Shown here piece by piece: positions 49,953 to 60,943 of a stretch of DNA of 64,000 bases. Numbering within the stretch: position 1 is the first letter of the stretch; every line of letters starts with the position of its first letter. Location: positions 178,483 through 242,482 of the forward strand of contig JACOUM010000012.1 in NCBI GenBank assembly GCA_016177795.1, written 5' to 3'. This stretch comes from Nitrosomonadales bacterium. Lineage in GTDB: Bacteria; Pseudomonadota; Gammaproteobacteria; Burkholderiales; Gallionellaceae. A model generated the notes under the pieces. That model worked only from the letters and a program-made list of their open reading frames with translations, had not been told where the DNA came from and made no database searches. Both the position numbers and the translations under genes were made by a program.

Positions 49953-50339
49953 TCACTCAGCCTCAACAGCTGTGGCTTCTGCCGGGCGATCCATCAGTTC
50001 GATCAGCGCCATTGGCGCGTTGTCGCCCTGACGAAAACCGAACTTGAGAATGCGCAGGTAGCCGCCGTTGCGTGCTGCGTAGCGCGGACCAAGTTCATCA
50101 AACAATTTGACGACCGCTTCACGATCACGCAAGCGGGCAAATGCGAGACGGCGATTTGCCAAGCTCGGGTTCTTGCCCAGCGTCAGGATGGGTTCTGCAA
50201 CACGGCGCAGCTCCTTGGCTTTGGGCAGCGTGGTCTTGATGACTTCGTGACGCAACAGCGATACGGTCATGTTGCGAAACATCGCCAGCCGGTGACTGCT
50301 GGTACGGTTGAGTTTTCTTAAACCTGAACGGTGACGCAT
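49953..50339 (-). CDS. rplQ: 50S ribosomal protein L17
   Basis: Last gene of the alpha operon, 128 residues, beginning [17 protein letters not shown] as in all L17 proteins, with the conserved [16 protein letters not shown] segment. L17 lies near the 23S rRNA exit region. The short alanine/glutamate-rich tail ([10 protein letters not shown]) is lineage variable. Confidence 0.97.
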   Translation of the reverse strand: MRHRSGLRKLNRTSSHRLAMFRNMTVSLLRHEVIKTTLPKAKELRRVAEPILTLGKNPSLANRRLAFARLRDREAVVKLFDELGPRYAARNGGYLRILKFGFRQGDNAPMALIELMDRPAEATAVEAE

Positions 50340-50377
50340 GATTTACCTCTCTTGACTTCTCGTATTGTCGCGCCGGC

Positions 50378-51346
50378 TTAAAGGGCAGCAACAGGCCAGT
50401 TTTCCAGCTTCATGCCCAGCGACAAGTTGTGCTCGGCAAGAACCTGCTTGATTTCGTTCAGCGATTTGCGCCCCAGATTCGGAGTGCGCAGCAGTTCGTT
50501 CTCGGTGTATTGAATCAGATCACCGATGTAATGAATGCTTTGTGCCTTGAGGCAGTTGGATGAACGCGGAGTCAGCTCCAGATCATCCACCGGACGCAAC
50601 AAGATGGGATCAACCTTGGGCGCCTGCACCTTTTCGGCGACCGGCTCGGTGCCTTCCAGCGCGGCGAACACGGAGAATTGATCGAGCAGAATGCGCGCCG
50701 CATTGCGGATTGCCTGTTCGGGGTCAATCGCACCATTGGTTTCGATGTGCATCACCAGCTTGTCAAGGTCGGTACGCTGTTCGACGCGTGCGCTTTCGAC
50801 CGCGTAGCTGACGCGGCTGACCGGGCTGAACGATGCATCCAACGCGATATGGCCGACCGCACGCGACTCGCTCGACACCTGACGGGAAGTTGCTGAAACA
50901 TAACCACGCCCCTGTTCAACCTTGATTTGCATGTCCAGCTTGCCGCCCGCGGTCAGATGCGCAATCACGTGATCTGGATTGACCACTTCGACATCGGCAT
51001 TGCCGCTGATATCGGCAGCCGTCACCACGCCCTGACCTTCTTTCTTGATGGTCAGCACGACTTCCGGCACATTGTGCAGACGCAGCACCACGCCCTTCAG
51101 GTTCAGCAGGATATCCACAACATCTTCCTGCACACCGTCGATGGTTGCATATTCGTGCAGCACGCCAGCCATCTTCACCTCGGTTGGAGCTGCACCGGGC
51201 ATGGAGGACAGCAGGATACGCCGCAATGCATTGCCCAATGTGTGGCCGTAGCCGCGCTCAAAGGGCTCCATCACTACCTTGGCTTGGGTAGCGGAAATCT
51301 TTTGTACGTCAATGATGCGGGGCTTCAAAAATTCATTCTTAGGCAT
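50378..51346 (-). CDS. rpoA: RNA polymerase alpha subunit
   Basis: A 322-residue subunit. The N-terminal domain (about 1-230) dimerises and nucleates assembly ([22 protein letters not shown]). The C-terminal domain (about 245-322) has the [17 protein letters not shown] and [11 protein letters not shown] segments that contact UP elements and activators. Placed between rpsD and rplQ as in E. coli. Confidence 0.97.
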   Translation of the reverse strand: MPKNEFLKPRIIDVQKISATQAKVVMEPFERGYGHTLGNALRRILLSSMPGAAPTEVKMAGVLHEYATIDGVQEDVVDILLNLKGVVLRLHNVPEVVLTIKKEGQGVVTAADISGNADVEVVNPDHVIAHLTAGGKLDMQIKVEQGRGYVSATSRQVSSESRAVGHIALDASFSPVSRVSYAVESARVEQRTDLDKLVMHIETNGAIDPEQAIRNAARILLDQFSVFAALEGTEPVAEKVQAPKVDPILLRPVDDLELTPRSSNCLKAQSIHYIGDLIQYTENELLRTPNLGRKSLNEIKQVLAEHNLSLGMKLENWPVAAL

Positions 51347-51363
51347 ACGCTACTCCGCGTGGG

Positions 51364-51993
51364 TTACTTGGAATACAACTCAACCACGAGATGCTCGTTG
51401 ATGGTTGCGGGCAGTTCGGCACGTTGTGGCTTGGCTTTGTATGTTCCCTTGAATGCCTTGGTGTCCATTTCGATCCATTCCGGGAAACCACGCTGCTCTG
51501 CGGCCTCGATAGCTGCCTTGATGCGCAGCTGCGCCTTGGACTTCTCGGCTACTTCAACCACGTCACCGGAGCGCACCTGATAGGAAGGAATGTTGACGCG
51601 CCTGCCGTTCACCAGGACGCCGTTATGGCGAACCACCTGGCGAGCCTCGGCACGCGATGCGCCGAAGCCCATGCGGTAGGACACGTTATCCAGGCGGGAT
51701 TCCAGATTCTGCAGCAGGTTCTCGCCGGTGATGCCGCGCTGCTGCTCCGCCGCCCTGTAGGTCAGACGAAACTGTTTTTCCAGTACCCCGTAAATGCGGC
51801 GAACCTTCTGTTTCTCACGCAACTGGCCGCCGTATTCGGACAGACGGGTATTTTTCTTCTGGCCATGCTGACCCGGCGGATAAGCCCTGCGCTCAACGGC
51901 GCATTTGTCGGTAAAACATTTTTCGCCCTTCAGGAACAGCTTTTCGCCTTCGCGGCGGCACTGACGGCATTTTGCATCAAGATTTCTAGCCAA
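51364..51993 (-). CDS. rpsD: 30S ribosomal protein S4
   Basis: A 209-residue primary binding protein of the 30S subunit and alpha-operon autoregulator in E. coli. N-terminal cysteines (Cys9, 12, 26, 31; AKCRQC...KCFTDKC) form a zinc motif that E. coli S4 lacks, and an S4 domain follows (about 96-160, [14 protein letters not shown]). The start is TTG at 51993, with GGGAG 6 nt upstream, because the sequence MARNLDAKC begins there and longer in-frame ATG codons have no S4 match. Confidence 0.95.
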   Translation of the reverse strand: MARNLDAKCRQCRREGEKLFLKGEKCFTDKCAVERRAYPPGQHGQKKNTRLSEYGGQLREKQKVRRIYGVLEKQFRLTYRAAEQQRGITGENLLQNLESRLDNVSYRMGFGASRAEARQVVRHNGVLVNGRRVNIPSYQVRSGDVVEVAEKSKAQLRIKAAIEAAEQRGFPEWIEMDTKAFKGTYKAKPQRAELPATINEHLVVELYSK

Positions 51994-52009
51994 GATCGAC
52001 TCCCAAAAA

Positions 52010-52399
52010 TTAGATACGGCGCTTTTTAGGCGGACGGCAGCCGTTGTGCGGCACCGGTGTAATATCGGAAATGCTGGTAATCTTGAAACCAGCCGCATTC
52101 AACGCGCGCACTGCAGATTCGCGGCCGGGGCCGGGGCCCTTGATGCGCACTTCAAGATTTTTAACACCGCATTCAACCGCAGCCTTGCCCACCAATTCGG
52201 CTGCAACCTGTGCGGCAAACGGGGTGCTTTTACGCGAACCCTTAAAACCACTTGCGCCACTGGTAGACCATGCCAAGGCATTGCCCTGACGGTCGGTAAT
52301 AGTGACGATGGTGTTATTGAAAGAAGCATGAACGTGAGCGATACCTTCCGCCACGTTCTTTTTGACTTTCTTGCGCACTTTCGTGCTTGGCTTGACCAT
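52010..52399 (-). CDS. rpsK: 30S ribosomal protein S11
   Basis: A 129-residue platform protein with S7, contacts the 3' end of 16S rRNA. Ends in the typical [18 protein letters not shown]. Conserved [18 protein letters not shown] and [18 protein letters not shown] blocks are seen. Second gene of the alpha operon after rpsM. Confidence 0.97.
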   Translation of the reverse strand: MVKPSTKVRKKVKKNVAEGIAHVHASFNNTIVTITDRQGNALAWSTSGASGFKGSRKSTPFAAQVAAELVGKAAVECGVKNLEVRIKGPGPGRESAVRALNAAGFKITSISDITPVPHNGCRPPKKRRI

Positions 52400-52432
52400 A
52401 ATCTAATCCTCTAAGCGTCCGTTATAGCAAAC

Positions 52433-52798
52433 TTACTTCTTGGCGCCCGCAATCGCCTTGCGCGGACCCTTGCGGGTACGTGCGTTGGTACGAGTGCGCT
52501 GACCGCGGCACGGCAAGCCGCGGCGATGACGCAGGCCGCGATAGCAGCCCAAGTCCATCAGACGCTTGATGTTCATCGTCGTTTCACGACGCAGATCACC
52601 TTCTACCGTGAATTTGGCGACTTGTTCGCGCAGCTTCTCTACTTCTGCGTCAGTCAAGTCTTTCATCCTGGTGCTGGCATTCACACCAGCCAGCGCGCAA
52701 ATATCTTGCGAACGCGAACGTCCGACACCGTAGATTGCAGTCAAGGCAATCACGGCGTGTTGATGGTTGGGGATATTGACCCCTGCGATACGTGCCAT
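52433..52798 (-). CDS. rpsM: 30S ribosomal protein S13
   Basis: A 121-residue head protein forming bridge B1 with 23S rRNA. Signature [22 protein letters not shown] at the start and the basic [21 protein letters not shown] tail. First gene of the alpha operon; a likely promoter lies just upstream, partly inside the rpmJ end. Confidence 0.97.
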   Translation of the reverse strand: MARIAGVNIPNHQHAVIALTAIYGVGRSRSQDICALAGVNASTRMKDLTDAEVEKLREQVAKFTVEGDLRRETTMNIKRLMDLGCYRGLRHRRGLPCRGQRTRTNARTRKGPRKAIAGAKK

Positions 52799-52827
52799 GC
52801 AGCTACCCTATCTTTAGAAAAGTGAAA

Positions 52828-52857
52828 ATTGTACCACCAAGAGCCGATTTTTCTCAA
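52828..52857 (-). promoter_or_regulatory. Possible alpha-operon promoter before rpsM
   Basis: On the minus strand TTGAGA (52852-52857) and TACAAT (52828-52833) are separated by 18 nt, ending 29 nt before the rpsM ATG. Sits between rpmJ and rpsM. Good match to sigma70 consensus, not tested. Confidence 0.55.
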
Positions 52858-52971
52858 TTAACCCTGGCGTTGCTTGTGCCGCGGCTCCGTGCAAATGACG
52901 CGCACCACACGCTTGCGAATAACGATCTTGCAGTTACGGCAGATTTTTTTTACTGATGCCTGGACTCTCAT
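52858..52971 (-). CDS. rpmJ: 50S ribosomal protein L36
   Basis: The 37-residue product ([15 protein letters not shown], ending RHKQRQG) is the smallest ribosomal protein. Cys11, Cys14, Cys27 and His32 form the zinc site of the zinc-binding form. AGGAG precedes the ATG by 6 nt. It is the last gene of the spc operon, between infA and rpsM. Confidence 0.96.
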   Translation of the reverse strand: MRVQASVKKICRNCKIVIRKRVVRVICTEPRHKQRQG

Positions 52972-52994
52972 TTCTTTCTCCTTACTTCGCTCAA

Positions 52995-53213
52995 CTATTT
53001 GGCGCGGAACACAATGCGCGCCTTGCTCAAATCATAGGGTGTCAACTCTACCGTCACCTTATCGCCAGGCAGAATGCGGATATAGTGCATGCGCATTTTC
53101 CCCGAGATATGACCCAACACCACATGACCATTTTCCAGCTTGATTCGGAACGTTGCATTCGGCAACGACTCCTCTATCTCGCCCTGCATCTGAATCACGT
53201 CTTCTTTAGCCAT
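52995..53213 (-). CDS. infA: Translation initiation factor IF-1
   Basis: A 72-residue OB-fold protein ([20 protein letters not shown]) that blocks the A site during initiation. The [20 protein letters not shown] core is present. Its ATG overlaps the secY stop by one base (TAATG). Placed between secY and rpmJ in the spc operon. Confidence 0.97.
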   Translation of the reverse strand: MAKEDVIQMQGEIEESLPNATFRIKLENGHVVLGHISGKMRMHYIRILPGDKVTVELTPYDLSKARIVFRAK

Positions 53214-54529
53214 TAGCGCGCAAAACCGCCCTTGAAATTGGCTTTCTTCAGCAGGTTTTCATACTGATGCGTCATCAGATAAGACTGCACCTGCGCCATG
53301 AAGTCCATCGTCACCACCACCAGAATCAACAACGATGTACCACCAAAGTAAAACGGCACGTTCCACTTCACCACCAGAAATTCAGGCAGCAAGCAAACCA
53401 GCGTGATATACACCGCGCCTACCATGGTCAGGCGCAACATGATCTTTTCAACGTAGTGCGCAGTTTGCTCGCCGGGACGGATCCCCGGCAAGAACGCACC
53501 GCTCTTCTTCAGGTTGTCCGCCGTTTCTTTCGGGCTGAACACCAGCGCCGTGTAAAAGAAACAGAAGAATACAATCGCTGCCGCATACGTCAGCACATAA
53601 ATCGGCTGGCCGGGAGACAGCATATCGCTGATGTCCTTCAGCCAACTCATGCCCTGCCCGCTGCCAAACCAACCCGCAATCGTCGCCGGAAACAGGATGA
53701 TGCTGGAGGCAAAAATCGGCGGAATCACACCGGCCATATTTATCTTCAGCGGCAGATGGGAGCTTTGCCCGCCATACACCTTGTTGCCCACTTGCCGCTT
53801 GGCGTAATTCACCAGAATCTTGCGCTGACCGCGCTCAACAAACACCACCAGCGCCGTTACGGCAATCGCACCAAAGAACAGCAACAACACCAGCGGAATG
53901 GAAAAAGCCCCGGTGCGCGCCAATTCCAGAGTGCTGCCGATCGCATTGGGCAATCCTGCCGCGATACCGGCAAAAATAATCAGCGAAATACCGTTACCCA
54001 AACCACGTTCGGTAATCTGTTCACCCAGCCACATCAGAAACATCGTGCCGGTCACCAGGGTAACCACCGAAGTCAACTGGAACATCACCCCCGGATTCGG
54101 CACCAGCCCCGGCTGCGACTGCAGCGCCACCGAAATGCCAAATGCCTGAAACAAGGCCAGCGCCAATGTGCCATAACGGGTGTACTGCGTCATCTTGCGG
54201 CGACCGGCTTCGCCTTCCTTCTTCAATTGCTCAAGATGCGGAACCGCTATCGCCGCCAACTGCATGATGATCGACGCGGAAATGTACGGCATAATGCCCA
54301 GCGCGAAAATCGTGAAGCGCGCCAGCGCGCCACCCGAGAACATGTTGAACATGCCCAGGATGCCGTCTTTTTGTGACTTGAACAAATCTGCCAGCACTGT
54401 CGGATCAATACCCGGCACCGGGATATGCGCACCGATGCGGAACACCACCAGCGCGCCCAGCAAAAACCATAAACGCTGACTTAAATCGCCATACTTTTTC
54501 TTGCTTGCCGCCTTGGCCACAGTGCTCAC
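53213..54529 (-). CDS. secY: Protein translocase subunit SecY
   Basis: Core channel of the Sec translocon. The 438-residue protein has ten transmembrane helices. Conserved [12 protein letters not shown] follows helix 1, the [15 protein letters not shown] and [17 protein letters not shown] blocks are in place, and the [10 protein letters not shown] and [18 protein letters not shown] loops bind the ribosome and SecA. Between rplO and infA, as usual in the spc operon. Confidence 0.97.
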   Translation of the reverse strand: MSTVAKAASKKKYGDLSQRLWFLLGALVVFRIGAHIPVPGIDPTVLADLFKSQKDGILGMFNMFSGGALARFTIFALGIMPYISASIIMQLAAIAVPHLEQLKKEGEAGRRKMTQYTRYGTLALALFQAFGISVALQSQPGLVPNPGVMFQLTSVVTLVTGTMFLMWLGEQITERGLGNGISLIIFAGIAAGLPNAIGSTLELARTGAFSIPLVLLLFFGAIAVTALVVFVERGQRKILVNYAKRQVGNKVYGGQSSHLPLKINMAGVIPPIFASSIILFPATIAGWFGSGQGMSWLKDISDMLSPGQPIYVLTYAAAIVFFCFFYTALVFSPKETADNLKKSGAFLPGIRPGEQTAHYVEKIMLRLTMVGAVYITLVCLLPEFLVVKWNVPFYFGGTSLLILVVVTMDFMAQVQSYLMTHQYENLLKKANFKGGFAR

Positions 54530-54538
54530 GTATCTGCC

Positions 54539-54973
54539 CTACTCGGCGATGCTGCCGCCAGCGGCTTCGATCGCTGCACGTGCACCCTTGGTTGCCAGCA
54601 AACCCTGCAGCTTGACCGCACGGGAAATTTCACCGCACAGAATGACTTTTGCGGACAATGCATTCGCATGAATCACGCCGGCTTGCTTGAGCGCCAGCAA
54701 ATCAATGCTGTCCACCGGCAGCTTTTGCAGATCGGACAGACGCACCTGCGCCGTATCATTGCGCGTCAGCGAGACAAAGCCGCGCTTCGGCAAACGGCGT
54801 TGCAGCGGCATCTGGCCGCCCTCAAAACCGACCTTGTGAAACCCGCCGGCACGGGATTTTTGCCCCTTGTGACCACGGCCGGCAGTCTTGCCCAAGCCGG
54901 AACCGATACCACGGCCAACGCGGCGTTTCGCGTGTTTGGCACCCTGTGCAGGTTGAATATTATTGAGTTGCAT
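54539..54973 (-). CDS. rplO: 50S ribosomal protein L15
   Basis: A 144-residue late-assembly protein. Starts [19 protein letters not shown] (GAGG 7 nt upstream; a start 15 nt earlier has no fit) and carries the glycine-rich [20 protein letters not shown] terminus. It lies 10 nt before secY. Confidence 0.97.
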   Translation of the reverse strand: MQLNNIQPAQGAKHAKRRVGRGIGSGLGKTAGRGHKGQKSRAGGFHKVGFEGGQMPLQRRLPKRGFVSLTRNDTAQVRLSDLQKLPVDSIDLLALKQAGVIHANALSAKVILCGEISRAVKLQGLLATKGARAAIEAAGGSIAE

Positions 54974-54975
54974 TT

Positions 54976-55161
54976 TTATACCTCGCACTTAACCAGGTAA
55001 TACACCTTGTTGATCATGCCGCGCACACAGGGAGTGTCTTCCAGTTGCACGGTATGGTTGATACGGCGCAGACCCAATCCACGAATCGTGTCGCGATGCG
55101 ATTGCTTGGTACCGATCAGGCCTTTGACCTGCGTCACTTTGATTGTCTTTGCTTGTGTCAT
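54976..55161 (-). CDS. rpmD: 50S ribosomal protein L30
   Basis: A 61-residue ferredoxin-like protein ([19 protein letters not shown]) with [15 protein letters not shown]. In the standard rpsE-rpmD-rplO order, 2 nt before rplO and 3 nt after rpsE. Confidence 0.96.
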   Translation of the reverse strand: MTQAKTIKVTQVKGLIGTKQSHRDTIRGLGLRRINHTVQLEDTPCVRGMINKVYYLVKCEV

Positions 55162-55164
55162 GAC

Positions 55165-55686
55165 TTATCCCAAAATCTCGTCAACCATCTTGCCGCGCTT
55201 CGCAGCAATCTCGGACGGTGAATTCATTGCCTTCAAACCGTTCAGCGTGGCGCGAACCACGTTATACGGATTGCTGGAGCCTATACATTTCGCCAGCACA
55301 TCACGCACGCCGACCGCCTCGAATACGGCGCGCATCGCACCACCGGCAATAATCCCGGTACCCTCGGAAGCGGGCTGCATCAGCACTTTGGCGGCGCCAT
55401 GCTTGCCGATCACGGTGTGGTGCAATGTGCCGTTCCTCAAGCTGACTCTAGCCAGATTGCGGCGCGCCTCGTCCATCGCCTTTTGCACAGCGACCGGAAC
55501 TTCCTTGGACTTGCCCTTGCCCATCGCCACGCGGCCGTCGCCATCGCCAACCACGGTCAAAGCGGCAAACCCCATAATGCGACCACCCTTGACCACTTTG
55601 GTGACGCGATTCACAGAGATCATTTTCTCGATCAGACCGTCATCACGCGCTTCCTGTTGCTGCATTTTTCCTTGCGGCTTAGCCAT
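55165..55686 (-). CDS. rpsE: 30S ribosomal protein S5
   Basis: A 173-residue protein involved in fidelity and mRNA entry. N-terminal double-stranded RNA-binding-like domain ([21 protein letters not shown]) and C-terminal [19 protein letters not shown]. Between rplR and rpmD. Confidence 0.97.
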   Translation of the reverse strand: MAKPQGKMQQQEARDDGLIEKMISVNRVTKVVKGGRIMGFAALTVVGDGDGRVAMGKGKSKEVPVAVQKAMDEARRNLARVSLRNGTLHHTVIGKHGAAKVLMQPASEGTGIIAGGAMRAVFEAVGVRDVLAKCIGSSNPYNVVRATLNGLKAMNSPSEIAAKRGKMVDEILG

Positions 55687-55699
55687 AACTCAACTCCAA

Positions 55700-56056
55700 T
55701 TAGAACTGCAGACCAGACTCGCGCGCAGCTTCAGCCAGCGCCTTGACCCGGCCATGATACCGATTGCCGGAACGATCGAACGCCACTCGAGTGATACCCG
55801 CGCTCTTCGCCTTCTCGGCGATACGCTTGCCTACCACCGCAGCAGCAGCAATGTTGCCACCATTCGCCATGTCCTTGCGAACCTCAGCTTCAACGCTGGA
55901 CGCACTGACCAGCACCTTGCTGCCACAATCTGAAATAACCTGCGCGTAGATATGCAGATTAGTGCGGTGAATGGCCAGACGTACGGTCTTTTTCTCAGCA
56001 ATGCGTGCACGGGTTTTGCGTGCTCTGCGCTGACGCGCTTCTTTCTTGATCAACAT
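55700..56056 (-). CDS. rplR: 50S ribosomal protein L18
   Basis: A 118-residue protein binding 5S rRNA, with basic N terminus ([16 protein letters not shown]) and the [21 protein letters not shown] 3' helix region ([19 protein letters not shown]). Follows rplF and precedes rpsE. Confidence 0.97.
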   Translation of the reverse strand: MLIKKEARQRRARKTRARIAEKKTVRLAIHRTNLHIYAQVISDCGSKVLVSASSVEAEVRKDMANGGNIAAAAVVGKRIAEKAKSAGITRVAFDRSGNRYHGRVKALAEAARESGLQF

Positions 56057-56067
56057 ATCCGCCTCAA

Positions 56068-56601
56068 TTATTTCTTCTTGGTTTCTTTCAGGACCACCAC
56101 TTCGTCGCTATAGCGCACACCCTTGCCCTTGTACGGCTCGGGTTCACGGAAGGCGCGGATTTCAGCGGCAACTTGTCCGACGCGCTGCTTGTCGGCGCCC
56201 TTCAACACGATTTCGGTTTGTGTCGGCGTTTCGACCTTGATGCCGGCTGGCATTTTGTATGCAACCGGATGGGAAAAACCCAGGGTCAGGTTCAGCGTAT
56301 CCCCGGCGGCTTGCGCACGGTAACCCACACCCACCAGCATCAGTTTGCGCTCAAAACCTTTGCTCACGCCTTTGACCATGTTGGCCAGCAAGGCACGAAT
56401 CGTGCCAGACATTGCATGAGCCTGGGTGGAATCGTTCTGCGCCTTGCACAGCAGGCTATCGCCCTCACGCACCACACTGACATCACCCGACAATACTTGC
56501 TTCAAGGTGCCCAGCGGCCCCTTGATCGAAACTTCGCTCGCCGCCAGCGCAACTTCAACACCACTGGGCACGATAACTGGATTTTTGGCAACTCTAGACA
56601 T
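56068..56601 (-). CDS. rplF: 50S ribosomal protein L6
   Basis: A 177-residue two-domain protein near the factor-binding site. Starts [17 protein letters not shown], ends with [19 protein letters not shown], both typical. Between rpsH and rplR. Confidence 0.97.
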   Translation of the reverse strand: MSRVAKNPVIVPSGVEVALAASEVSIKGPLGTLKQVLSGDVSVVREGDSLLCKAQNDSTQAHAMSGTIRALLANMVKGVSKGFERKLMLVGVGYRAQAAGDTLNLTLGFSHPVAYKMPAGIKVETPTQTEIVLKGADKQRVGQVAAEIRAFREPEPYKGKGVRYSDEVVVLKETKKK

Positions 56602-56613
56602 ATTTACCTCGCG

Positions 56614-57012
56614 TTACGCGACAACGCACAGCACTTCACCGCCAACACCATTGGCGCGCGCTTTGCGGTCGGTCATCAAACCCTTGGAAGTGGACACAAT
56701 GGCGACACCCAGGCCATTCATCACCTTGGGTATATCGTCGGAACCCTTGTAAATACGCAAGCCGGGGCGACTGACGCGCTGGATTTTCTCGATCACCGGG
56801 CGCCCGCTGTAATATTTCAACCCGATTTCCAGCGTGGCCTTGCCACCCTCGCCTTTGATGACGCTGAAACCATCGATATAACCTTCATCCTTCAATACCT
56901 CAGCAATCGCCGCCTTCAACTTGGAAGAGGGCATCACCACTGTGGCTTTTTCCGCAAGCTGCGCATTGCGAATGCGCGTCAGCATATCGGAGATCGGATC
57001 ACTCATACTCAT
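56614..57012 (-). CDS. rpsH: 30S ribosomal protein S8
   Basis: A 132-residue central-domain protein; in E. coli it represses the spc operon by binding rplE mRNA. Starts [18 protein letters not shown]; upstream in-frame sequence back to 57075 does not fit S8. Ends [11 protein letters not shown]. The C-terminal RPGLRIYKG and [10 protein letters not shown] elements are present. Confidence 0.97.
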   Translation of the reverse strand: MSMSDPISDMLTRIRNAQLAEKATVVMPSSKLKAAIAEVLKDEGYIDGFSVIKGEGGKATLEIGLKYYSGRPVIEKIQRVSRPGLRIYKGSDDIPKVMNGLGVAIVSTSKGLMTDRKARANGVGGEVLCVVA

Positions 57013-57022
57013 ATAATTGCTC

Positions 57023-57328
57023 CTACCAGCTTGCCTTAACGATACCGGGAATGTCGCCGCGCATCGCGAATTCACGCACCTTGATACGCCCCAAACCGAA
57101 TTTCCTGAAAGTACCGCGTGGTCGTCCGGTCAAGGCACAACGATTACGCAGACGCACCGGGCTTGAATTGCGCGGCAGTGTTTGCAACTTCAGGCGCGCA
57201 GCAGCACGCTCTTCATCGCTCAACTTCATGTTGGAAATCATTGCCAGCAATTCCGCACGCTTGGCCGCAAATTTCTTCACAGTCTCGCGGCGTTTTTGTT
57301 CGCGGTTAATTAATGCCATCTTAGCCAT
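57023..57328 (-). CDS. rpsN: 30S ribosomal protein S14 (zinc-free long form)
   Basis: A 101-residue protein in the long form without the C4 zinc motif: the core is [26 protein letters not shown] with one cysteine. This contrasts with S4 and L36 in the same cluster, which keep zinc cysteines. Between rplE and rpsH. Confidence 0.97.
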   Translation of the reverse strand: MAKMALINREQKRRETVKKFAAKRAELLAMISNMKLSDEERAAARLKLQTLPRNSSPVRLRNRCALTGRPRGTFRKFGLGRIKVREFAMRGDIPGIVKASW

Positions 57329-57338
57329 CAGTGTTCCC

Positions 57339-57878
57339 TCATTTCTTTAATGGGAGTTTGAATGCCAACAGAAGCGCCTTGGCTTCTTCGTCCGTCTTCG
57401 CGGAGGTGGTGATGGTAATATTCATGCCACGCAACGCATCAATCTTTTCGTATTCGATCTCGGGGAAAATGATCTGCTCTTTCACGCCCATGTTGTAATT
57501 TCCGCGGCCGTCAAAGGACTTGCCGGAAATGCCGCGAAAATCGCGAATACGCGGAATCGCGACGGAAATCAGGCGATCCAGGAATTCATACATACGCTGC
57601 TTGCGCAACGTCACCTTGCAGCCGACCGGATAACCATCACGGATCTTGAAGCCCGCAATGGATTTCTTGGACAGCGTGACCACAGGCTTCTGGCCGGCAA
57701 TCTTTTGCATGTCCCCAACCGCAAATTCCATCACCTTCTTGTCGGCAACCGCTTCGCCCACACCCATGTTCAGGGTGATTTTTTCGATGCGCGGCACTTC
57801 CATGACGGACTTGTAGCCGAATTGCTTCATCAGGTCCTTGGCGACCTTGTCTTTATAAAATTCGTACAAACGAGCCAT
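57339..57878 (-). CDS. rplE: 50S ribosomal protein L5
   Basis: A 179-residue 5S rRNA-binding protein ([21 protein letters not shown]), with [21 protein letters not shown] and [19 protein letters not shown]. Between rplX and rpsN; in E. coli the S8 control site lies at this start. Confidence 0.97.
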   Translation of the reverse strand: MARLYEFYKDKVAKDLMKQFGYKSVMEVPRIEKITLNMGVGEAVADKKVMEFAVGDMQKIAGQKPVVTLSKKSIAGFKIRDGYPVGCKVTLRKQRMYEFLDRLISVAIPRIRDFRGISGKSFDGRGNYNMGVKEQIIFPEIEYEKIDALRGMNITITTSAKTDEEAKALLLAFKLPLKK

Positions 57879-57889
57879 GCCTTTACCCC

Positions 57890-58204
57890 TTAAGCGTCAA
57901 TCATTTCGCCGCTGGACTTGAACACGCGCACCTTGCGCCCGTCTTCCAGCGTTTTAATACCGACCCGATCACCCTTGCTGGCCGCCGCGTTATAGACCGC
58001 CACATTCGAAATGTGAATCGGCAATTCCTTTTCCACGATGCCACCGGTCAAACCCTTTACCGGGTTGGGTTTTTGATGTTTCTTGACTTTATTGATGCCG
58101 CTCACCAGCAGGTACTCACCCAGCACGCGCAACACATTGCCGCGACTGCCCTTGTCTTTACCGGTGATTACGATAACGTCATCGTTTTTCTTGATCTTGC
58201 GCAT
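57890..58204 (-). CDS. rplX: 50S ribosomal protein L24
   Basis: A 104-residue assembly initiator with a KOW motif ([19 protein letters not shown]) near the N terminus. Between rplN and rplE. Confidence 0.96.
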   Translation of the reverse strand: MRKIKKNDDVIVITGKDKGSRGNVLRVLGEYLLVSGINKVKKHQKPNPVKGLTGGIVEKELPIHISNVAVYNAAASKGDRVGIKTLEDGRKVRVFKSSGEMIDA

Positions 58205-58232
58205 GATTTTCCTCGACTCGATCTGTTGCCGC

Positions 58233-58601
58233 TTACAGCACTTCAGGTGCCAACGAAACGATCTTCATGAATTTTTCGGTACGCAACTCGCGTGTCACCG
58301 GCCCGAAGATACGCGTGCCGATCGGCTCCAGCTTGGCATTCAGCAACACCGCGGCATTACCGTCAAACCTGACCAGGGAACCATCTGTGCGGCGCACTCC
58401 TTTGGCAGTACGAACCACCACAGCGTTATACACTTCGCCTTTTTTTACGCGACCACGCGGCGCCGCATCCCTGATGCTGACCTTGATGACATCGCCGACA
58501 GAGGCATAACGGCGCTTGGAGCCGCCCAATACCTTGATGCACATCACTGAACGCGCACCGGTATTGTCAGCCACGTCTAAAACAGACTGCATTTGTATCA
58601 T
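58233..58601 (-). CDS. rplN: 50S ribosomal protein L14
   Basis: A 122-residue beta-barrel protein ([17 protein letters not shown], then the basic [19 protein letters not shown]). First gene of the spc operon; a promoter with perfect TATAAT lies upstream. Confidence 0.97.
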   Translation of the reverse strand: MIQMQSVLDVADNTGARSVMCIKVLGGSKRRYASVGDVIKVSIRDAAPRGRVKKGEVYNAVVVRTAKGVRRTDGSLVRFDGNAAVLLNAKLEPIGTRIFGPVTRELRTEKFMKIVSLAPEVL

Positions 58602-58729
58602 TATTTAATCTCCAACTTTTTCCGCCCAAGGCGGCCAGTTTTGGAACCCGTTCGGGTTAGGTCGCCGCAAGCGGCGATGAAACGAAGCCGCGCATTATAT
58701 GCAAGTTCTGGAAAAATGCAAGCCAAATA
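58602..58729. other. S10/spc operon boundary with hairpins
   Basis: The 128-nt gap between rpsQ and rplN holds the spc promoter and, on the rplN leader side, three short GC-rich hairpins: CCGCC/GGCGG near 58623-58635, AACCCG/CGGGTT near 58646-58659, and GTCGCCGC/GCGGCGAT near 58660-58677. No long U-tract terminator for the S10 part is seen, so read-through with additional initiation is likely. Confidence 0.55.
58694..58721 (-). promoter_or_regulatory. Spc operon promoter with perfect TATAAT
   Basis: On the minus strand TTGCAT (58716-58721) and TATAAT (58694-58699) with a 16-nt spacer, in the gap after rpsQ and about 93 nt before the rplN ATG. The site matches the Pspc position in E. coli. 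Confidence 0.7.
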
Positions 58730-58993
58730 TTAAACTGCAGCAGCCTTTCCAATCAACTTGGCAACGCGCCAGCTCTTGGTTTTTGCAATCGGACGGCACT
58801 CTTCAATCGACACCACATCACCAGCATGAAATTCATTGGCTTCATCGTGGGCATGGTATTTCTTGGAAACACGAATAATTTTGCCCAGCAACGGGTGTTT
58901 TACCTTGCGCTCGACCAGAACCGTTACGGTCTTGTCCATCTTGTCGCTTGTCACGGTACCGGTCAGGGTACGTTTCAGTTTGGAATCGCTCAT
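58730..58993 (-). CDS. rpsQ: 30S ribosomal protein S17
   Basis: An 87-residue OB-fold protein at the 16S 5' domain ([19 protein letters not shown], then [13 protein letters not shown] [16 protein letters not shown]). Start at 58993 (MSDSKLK) has AGGGTG upstream; a longer frame begins 12 nt earlier inside rpmC. Last gene of the S10 operon. Confidence 0.96.
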   Translation of the reverse strand: MSDSKLKRTLTGTVTSDKMDKTVTVLVERKVKHPLLGKIIRVSKKYHAHDEANEFHAGDVVSIEECRPIAKTKSWRVAKLIGKAAAV

Positions 58994-58994
58994 A

Positions 58995-59186
58995 TTACTG
59001 TGCACCCTTCTCTTTCAATATGGTTTTTACACGGGCAATATCGCGGCGCACTTTGCGCAGCTCACTGGTATTGGTCATCTGCTGCGTCGCTACCTGCATG
59101 CGCAGGCCAAACTGCGCCTTGGTCAGTGACAACACCTCCTGTTGCAAATCTGCCGCGGACTTAGTTCTCAATTCACTGGTTTTCAT
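58995..59186 (-). CDS. rpmC: 50S ribosomal protein L29
   Basis: A 63-residue two-helix protein at the peptide tunnel exit ([21 protein letters not shown]). Between rplP and rpsQ. Contains the conserved [27 protein letters not shown]. Confidence 0.96.
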   Translation of the reverse strand: MKTSELRTKSAADLQQEVLSLTKAQFGLRMQVATQQMTNTSELRKVRRDIARVKTILKEKGAQ

Positions 59187-59187
59187 A

Positions 59188-59604
59188 TCATGCGCCTACC
59201 TGTCTGATGACGAACGTGGTCGCAATCGGCAACTTTGCAGATGCCAAACGGAACGCTTCGCGCGCCAATGTTTCATCCACACCATCCATTTCGTACAACA
59301 TCTTGCCGGGTTGAATCTCGGCAACGTAAAACTCAGGATTGCCCTTGCCATTCCCCATGCGGACTTCGGCCGGTTTTTTGGAGATCGGCTTATCCGGAAA
59401 AATGCGGATCCAGATACGGCCGCCGCGTTTGATATGACGGGTCATCGCACGGCGTGCGGCTTCAATTTGACGCGCCGTCAAGCGGCCGCGCGCAACCGCC
59501 TTCAGACCAAACTCGCCAAAGCTCACCTTGTTACCACGGGTGGCAATGCCGGTATTACGGCCCTTTTGTTCCTTGCGGTACTTTCTTCTAGCTGGCTGTA
59601 GCAT
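59188..59604 (-). CDS. rplP: 50S ribosomal protein L16
   Basis: A 138-residue protein near the A-site tRNA ([19 protein letters not shown]). Core [28 protein letters not shown] present. Overlaps rpsC by 17 nt, and ends one base before the rpmC start. Confidence 0.97.
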   Translation of the reverse strand: MLQPARRKYRKEQKGRNTGIATRGNKVSFGEFGLKAVARGRLTARQIEAARRAMTRHIKRGGRIWIRIFPDKPISKKPAEVRMGNGKGNPEFYVAEIQPGKMLYEMDGVDETLAREAFRLASAKLPIATTFVIRQVGA

Positions 59605-60298
59605 GCTTTGCTCCCGACTTTCTTACCTTCTTTTCCGGTTCAGCGGCGACCGGTGCAGCAACTTCCTGTCCGCCGACTTCGCCTTTGAACACCCAAACCT
59701 TCACACCGATGACGCCGTAAGTAGTCTTTGCTTCCGAAGTGCCATAATCAACGTCGGCGCGCAGGGTATGCAACGGCACACGGCCTTCGCGATACCACTC
59801 GGTGCGGGCAATTTCAATGCCGTTCAAACGGCCCGCGCTCATGATCTTGATCCCTTGCGCACCCAGGCGCATGGCATTCTGCATCGCGCGTTTCATCGCG
59901 CGGCGGAACATGATGCGCTTTTCCAGTTGCGCGGTAATGCTGTCAGCGATCAATTGCGCATCAACTTCCGGTTTACGGACTTCTTCGATGGCGACATCGA
60001 CGGATTGCAGCCCCATGCGCTTGCGCAATTCGGCGCGCAATGCCTCTATGTCCTCGCCTTTTTTTCCTATCACCATGCCAGGGCGCGCCGTATAAATGGT
60101 CACTTTGGCATTTTTGGCCGGACGTTCGATAACCACCTTGGATACCCCGGCTGAAGCCAGTTTCTTTTTAAGAAATGCACGAACTTCAATATCCTTGAGC
60201 AACAAATCAGCAAAATTTTTGCTGTTGGCAAACCACTTGGAGTTCCAGTTTTTGCGAACGCACAAGCGAAAACCGGTTGGATTAATTTTCTGTCCCAT
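59588..60298 (-). CDS. rpsC: 30S ribosomal protein S3
   Basis: A 236-residue mRNA-entry protein with a KH domain (about 40-110, [21 protein letters not shown]) and a C-terminal domain ([14 protein letters not shown]), then a charged tail. Its end overlaps rplP by 17 nt. Confidence 0.97.
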   Translation of the reverse strand: MGQKINPTGFRLCVRKNWNSKWFANSKNFADLLLKDIEVRAFLKKKLASAGVSKVVIERPAKNAKVTIYTARPGMVIGKKGEDIEALRAELRKRMGLQSVDVAIEEVRKPEVDAQLIADSITAQLEKRIMFRRAMKRAMQNAMRLGAQGIKIMSAGRLNGIEIARTEWYREGRVPLHTLRADVDYGTSEAKTTYGVIGVKVWVFKGEVGGQEVAAPVAAEPEKKVRKSGAKHATAS

Positions 60299-60301
60299 AA
60301 T

Positions 60302-60640
60302 CTACCCTTGGCTCCCGACGCTGACTGTAATGTGACAAGTTTGCTTCTCAATGCGATTGCCGCGACCTTTGGCGCGCGCCATGAAGCGCTTCAGCGATGC
60401 CGCTTTATCGATGTAAATGGTGGTTACCTTCAACTCGTCAATATCAGCGCCATCGTTATGTTCGGCATTGGCAATCGCCGACTCAAGCGCCTTTTTGATA
60501 ATCCCGGCGCCCTTCTTCGGACTGAAAGTCAGGATGTTGAGCGCCTGCGCCACCGGCAACCCGCGAATCTGGTCGGCCACCAGACGGCCTTTCTGCGCGG
60601 AAAGATGAATGTTTTTTGCAACTGCAATCGTCGTTGTCAT
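60302..60640 (-). CDS. rplV: 50S ribosomal protein L22
   Basis: A 112-residue tunnel-wall protein. Two adjacent ATGs occur; 60640 is preferred as GGAGG is 4 nt upstream (1 nt for 60643). Ends in the [19 protein letters not shown] loop typical of L22. Confidence 0.95.
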   Translation of the reverse strand: MTTTIAVAKNIHLSAQKGRLVADQIRGLPVAQALNILTFSPKKGAGIIKKALESAIANAEHNDGADIDELKVTTIYIDKAASLKRFMARAKGRGNRIEKQTCHITVSVGSQG

Positions 60641-60649
60641 CATGCCTCC

Positions 60650-60931
60650 CTATTTCTTGACCACTGCTTTTTTATCAGCAGCATGTCCCTTGAAGGTGCG
60701 TGTCAGGGAAAACTCACCCAACTTGTGGCCCACCATGTTTTCGGATACGTACACCGGAATGTGTTGCTTGCCATTGTGCACCGCAATCGTCAGGCCGACG
60801 AATTCGGGCAGCACCGTGGAACGGCGTGACCAGGTTTTCACCGGGCGTTTATCGTTAGTCGCGCGCACGGCCTCAATCTTCTTGAGCAGGTGAATATCGA
60901 CAAAAGGGCCTTTTTTAATGGAACGTGCCAT
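60650..60931 (-). CDS. rpsS: 30S ribosomal protein S19
   Basis: A 93-residue head protein ([42 protein letters not shown] region). Between rplB and rplV. Confidence 0.97.
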   Translation of the reverse strand: MARSIKKGPFVDIHLLKKIEAVRATNDKRPVKTWSRRSTVLPEFVGLTIAVHNGKQHIPVYVSENMVGHKLGEFSLTRTFKGHAADKKAVVKK

Positions 60932-60943
60932 GTTTACTACTCC

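Noticed and set aside
53267..54376. Long plus-strand frame antisense to secY
   Set aside because: Shadow of secY, with composition unlike a protein (many H, Q, R).
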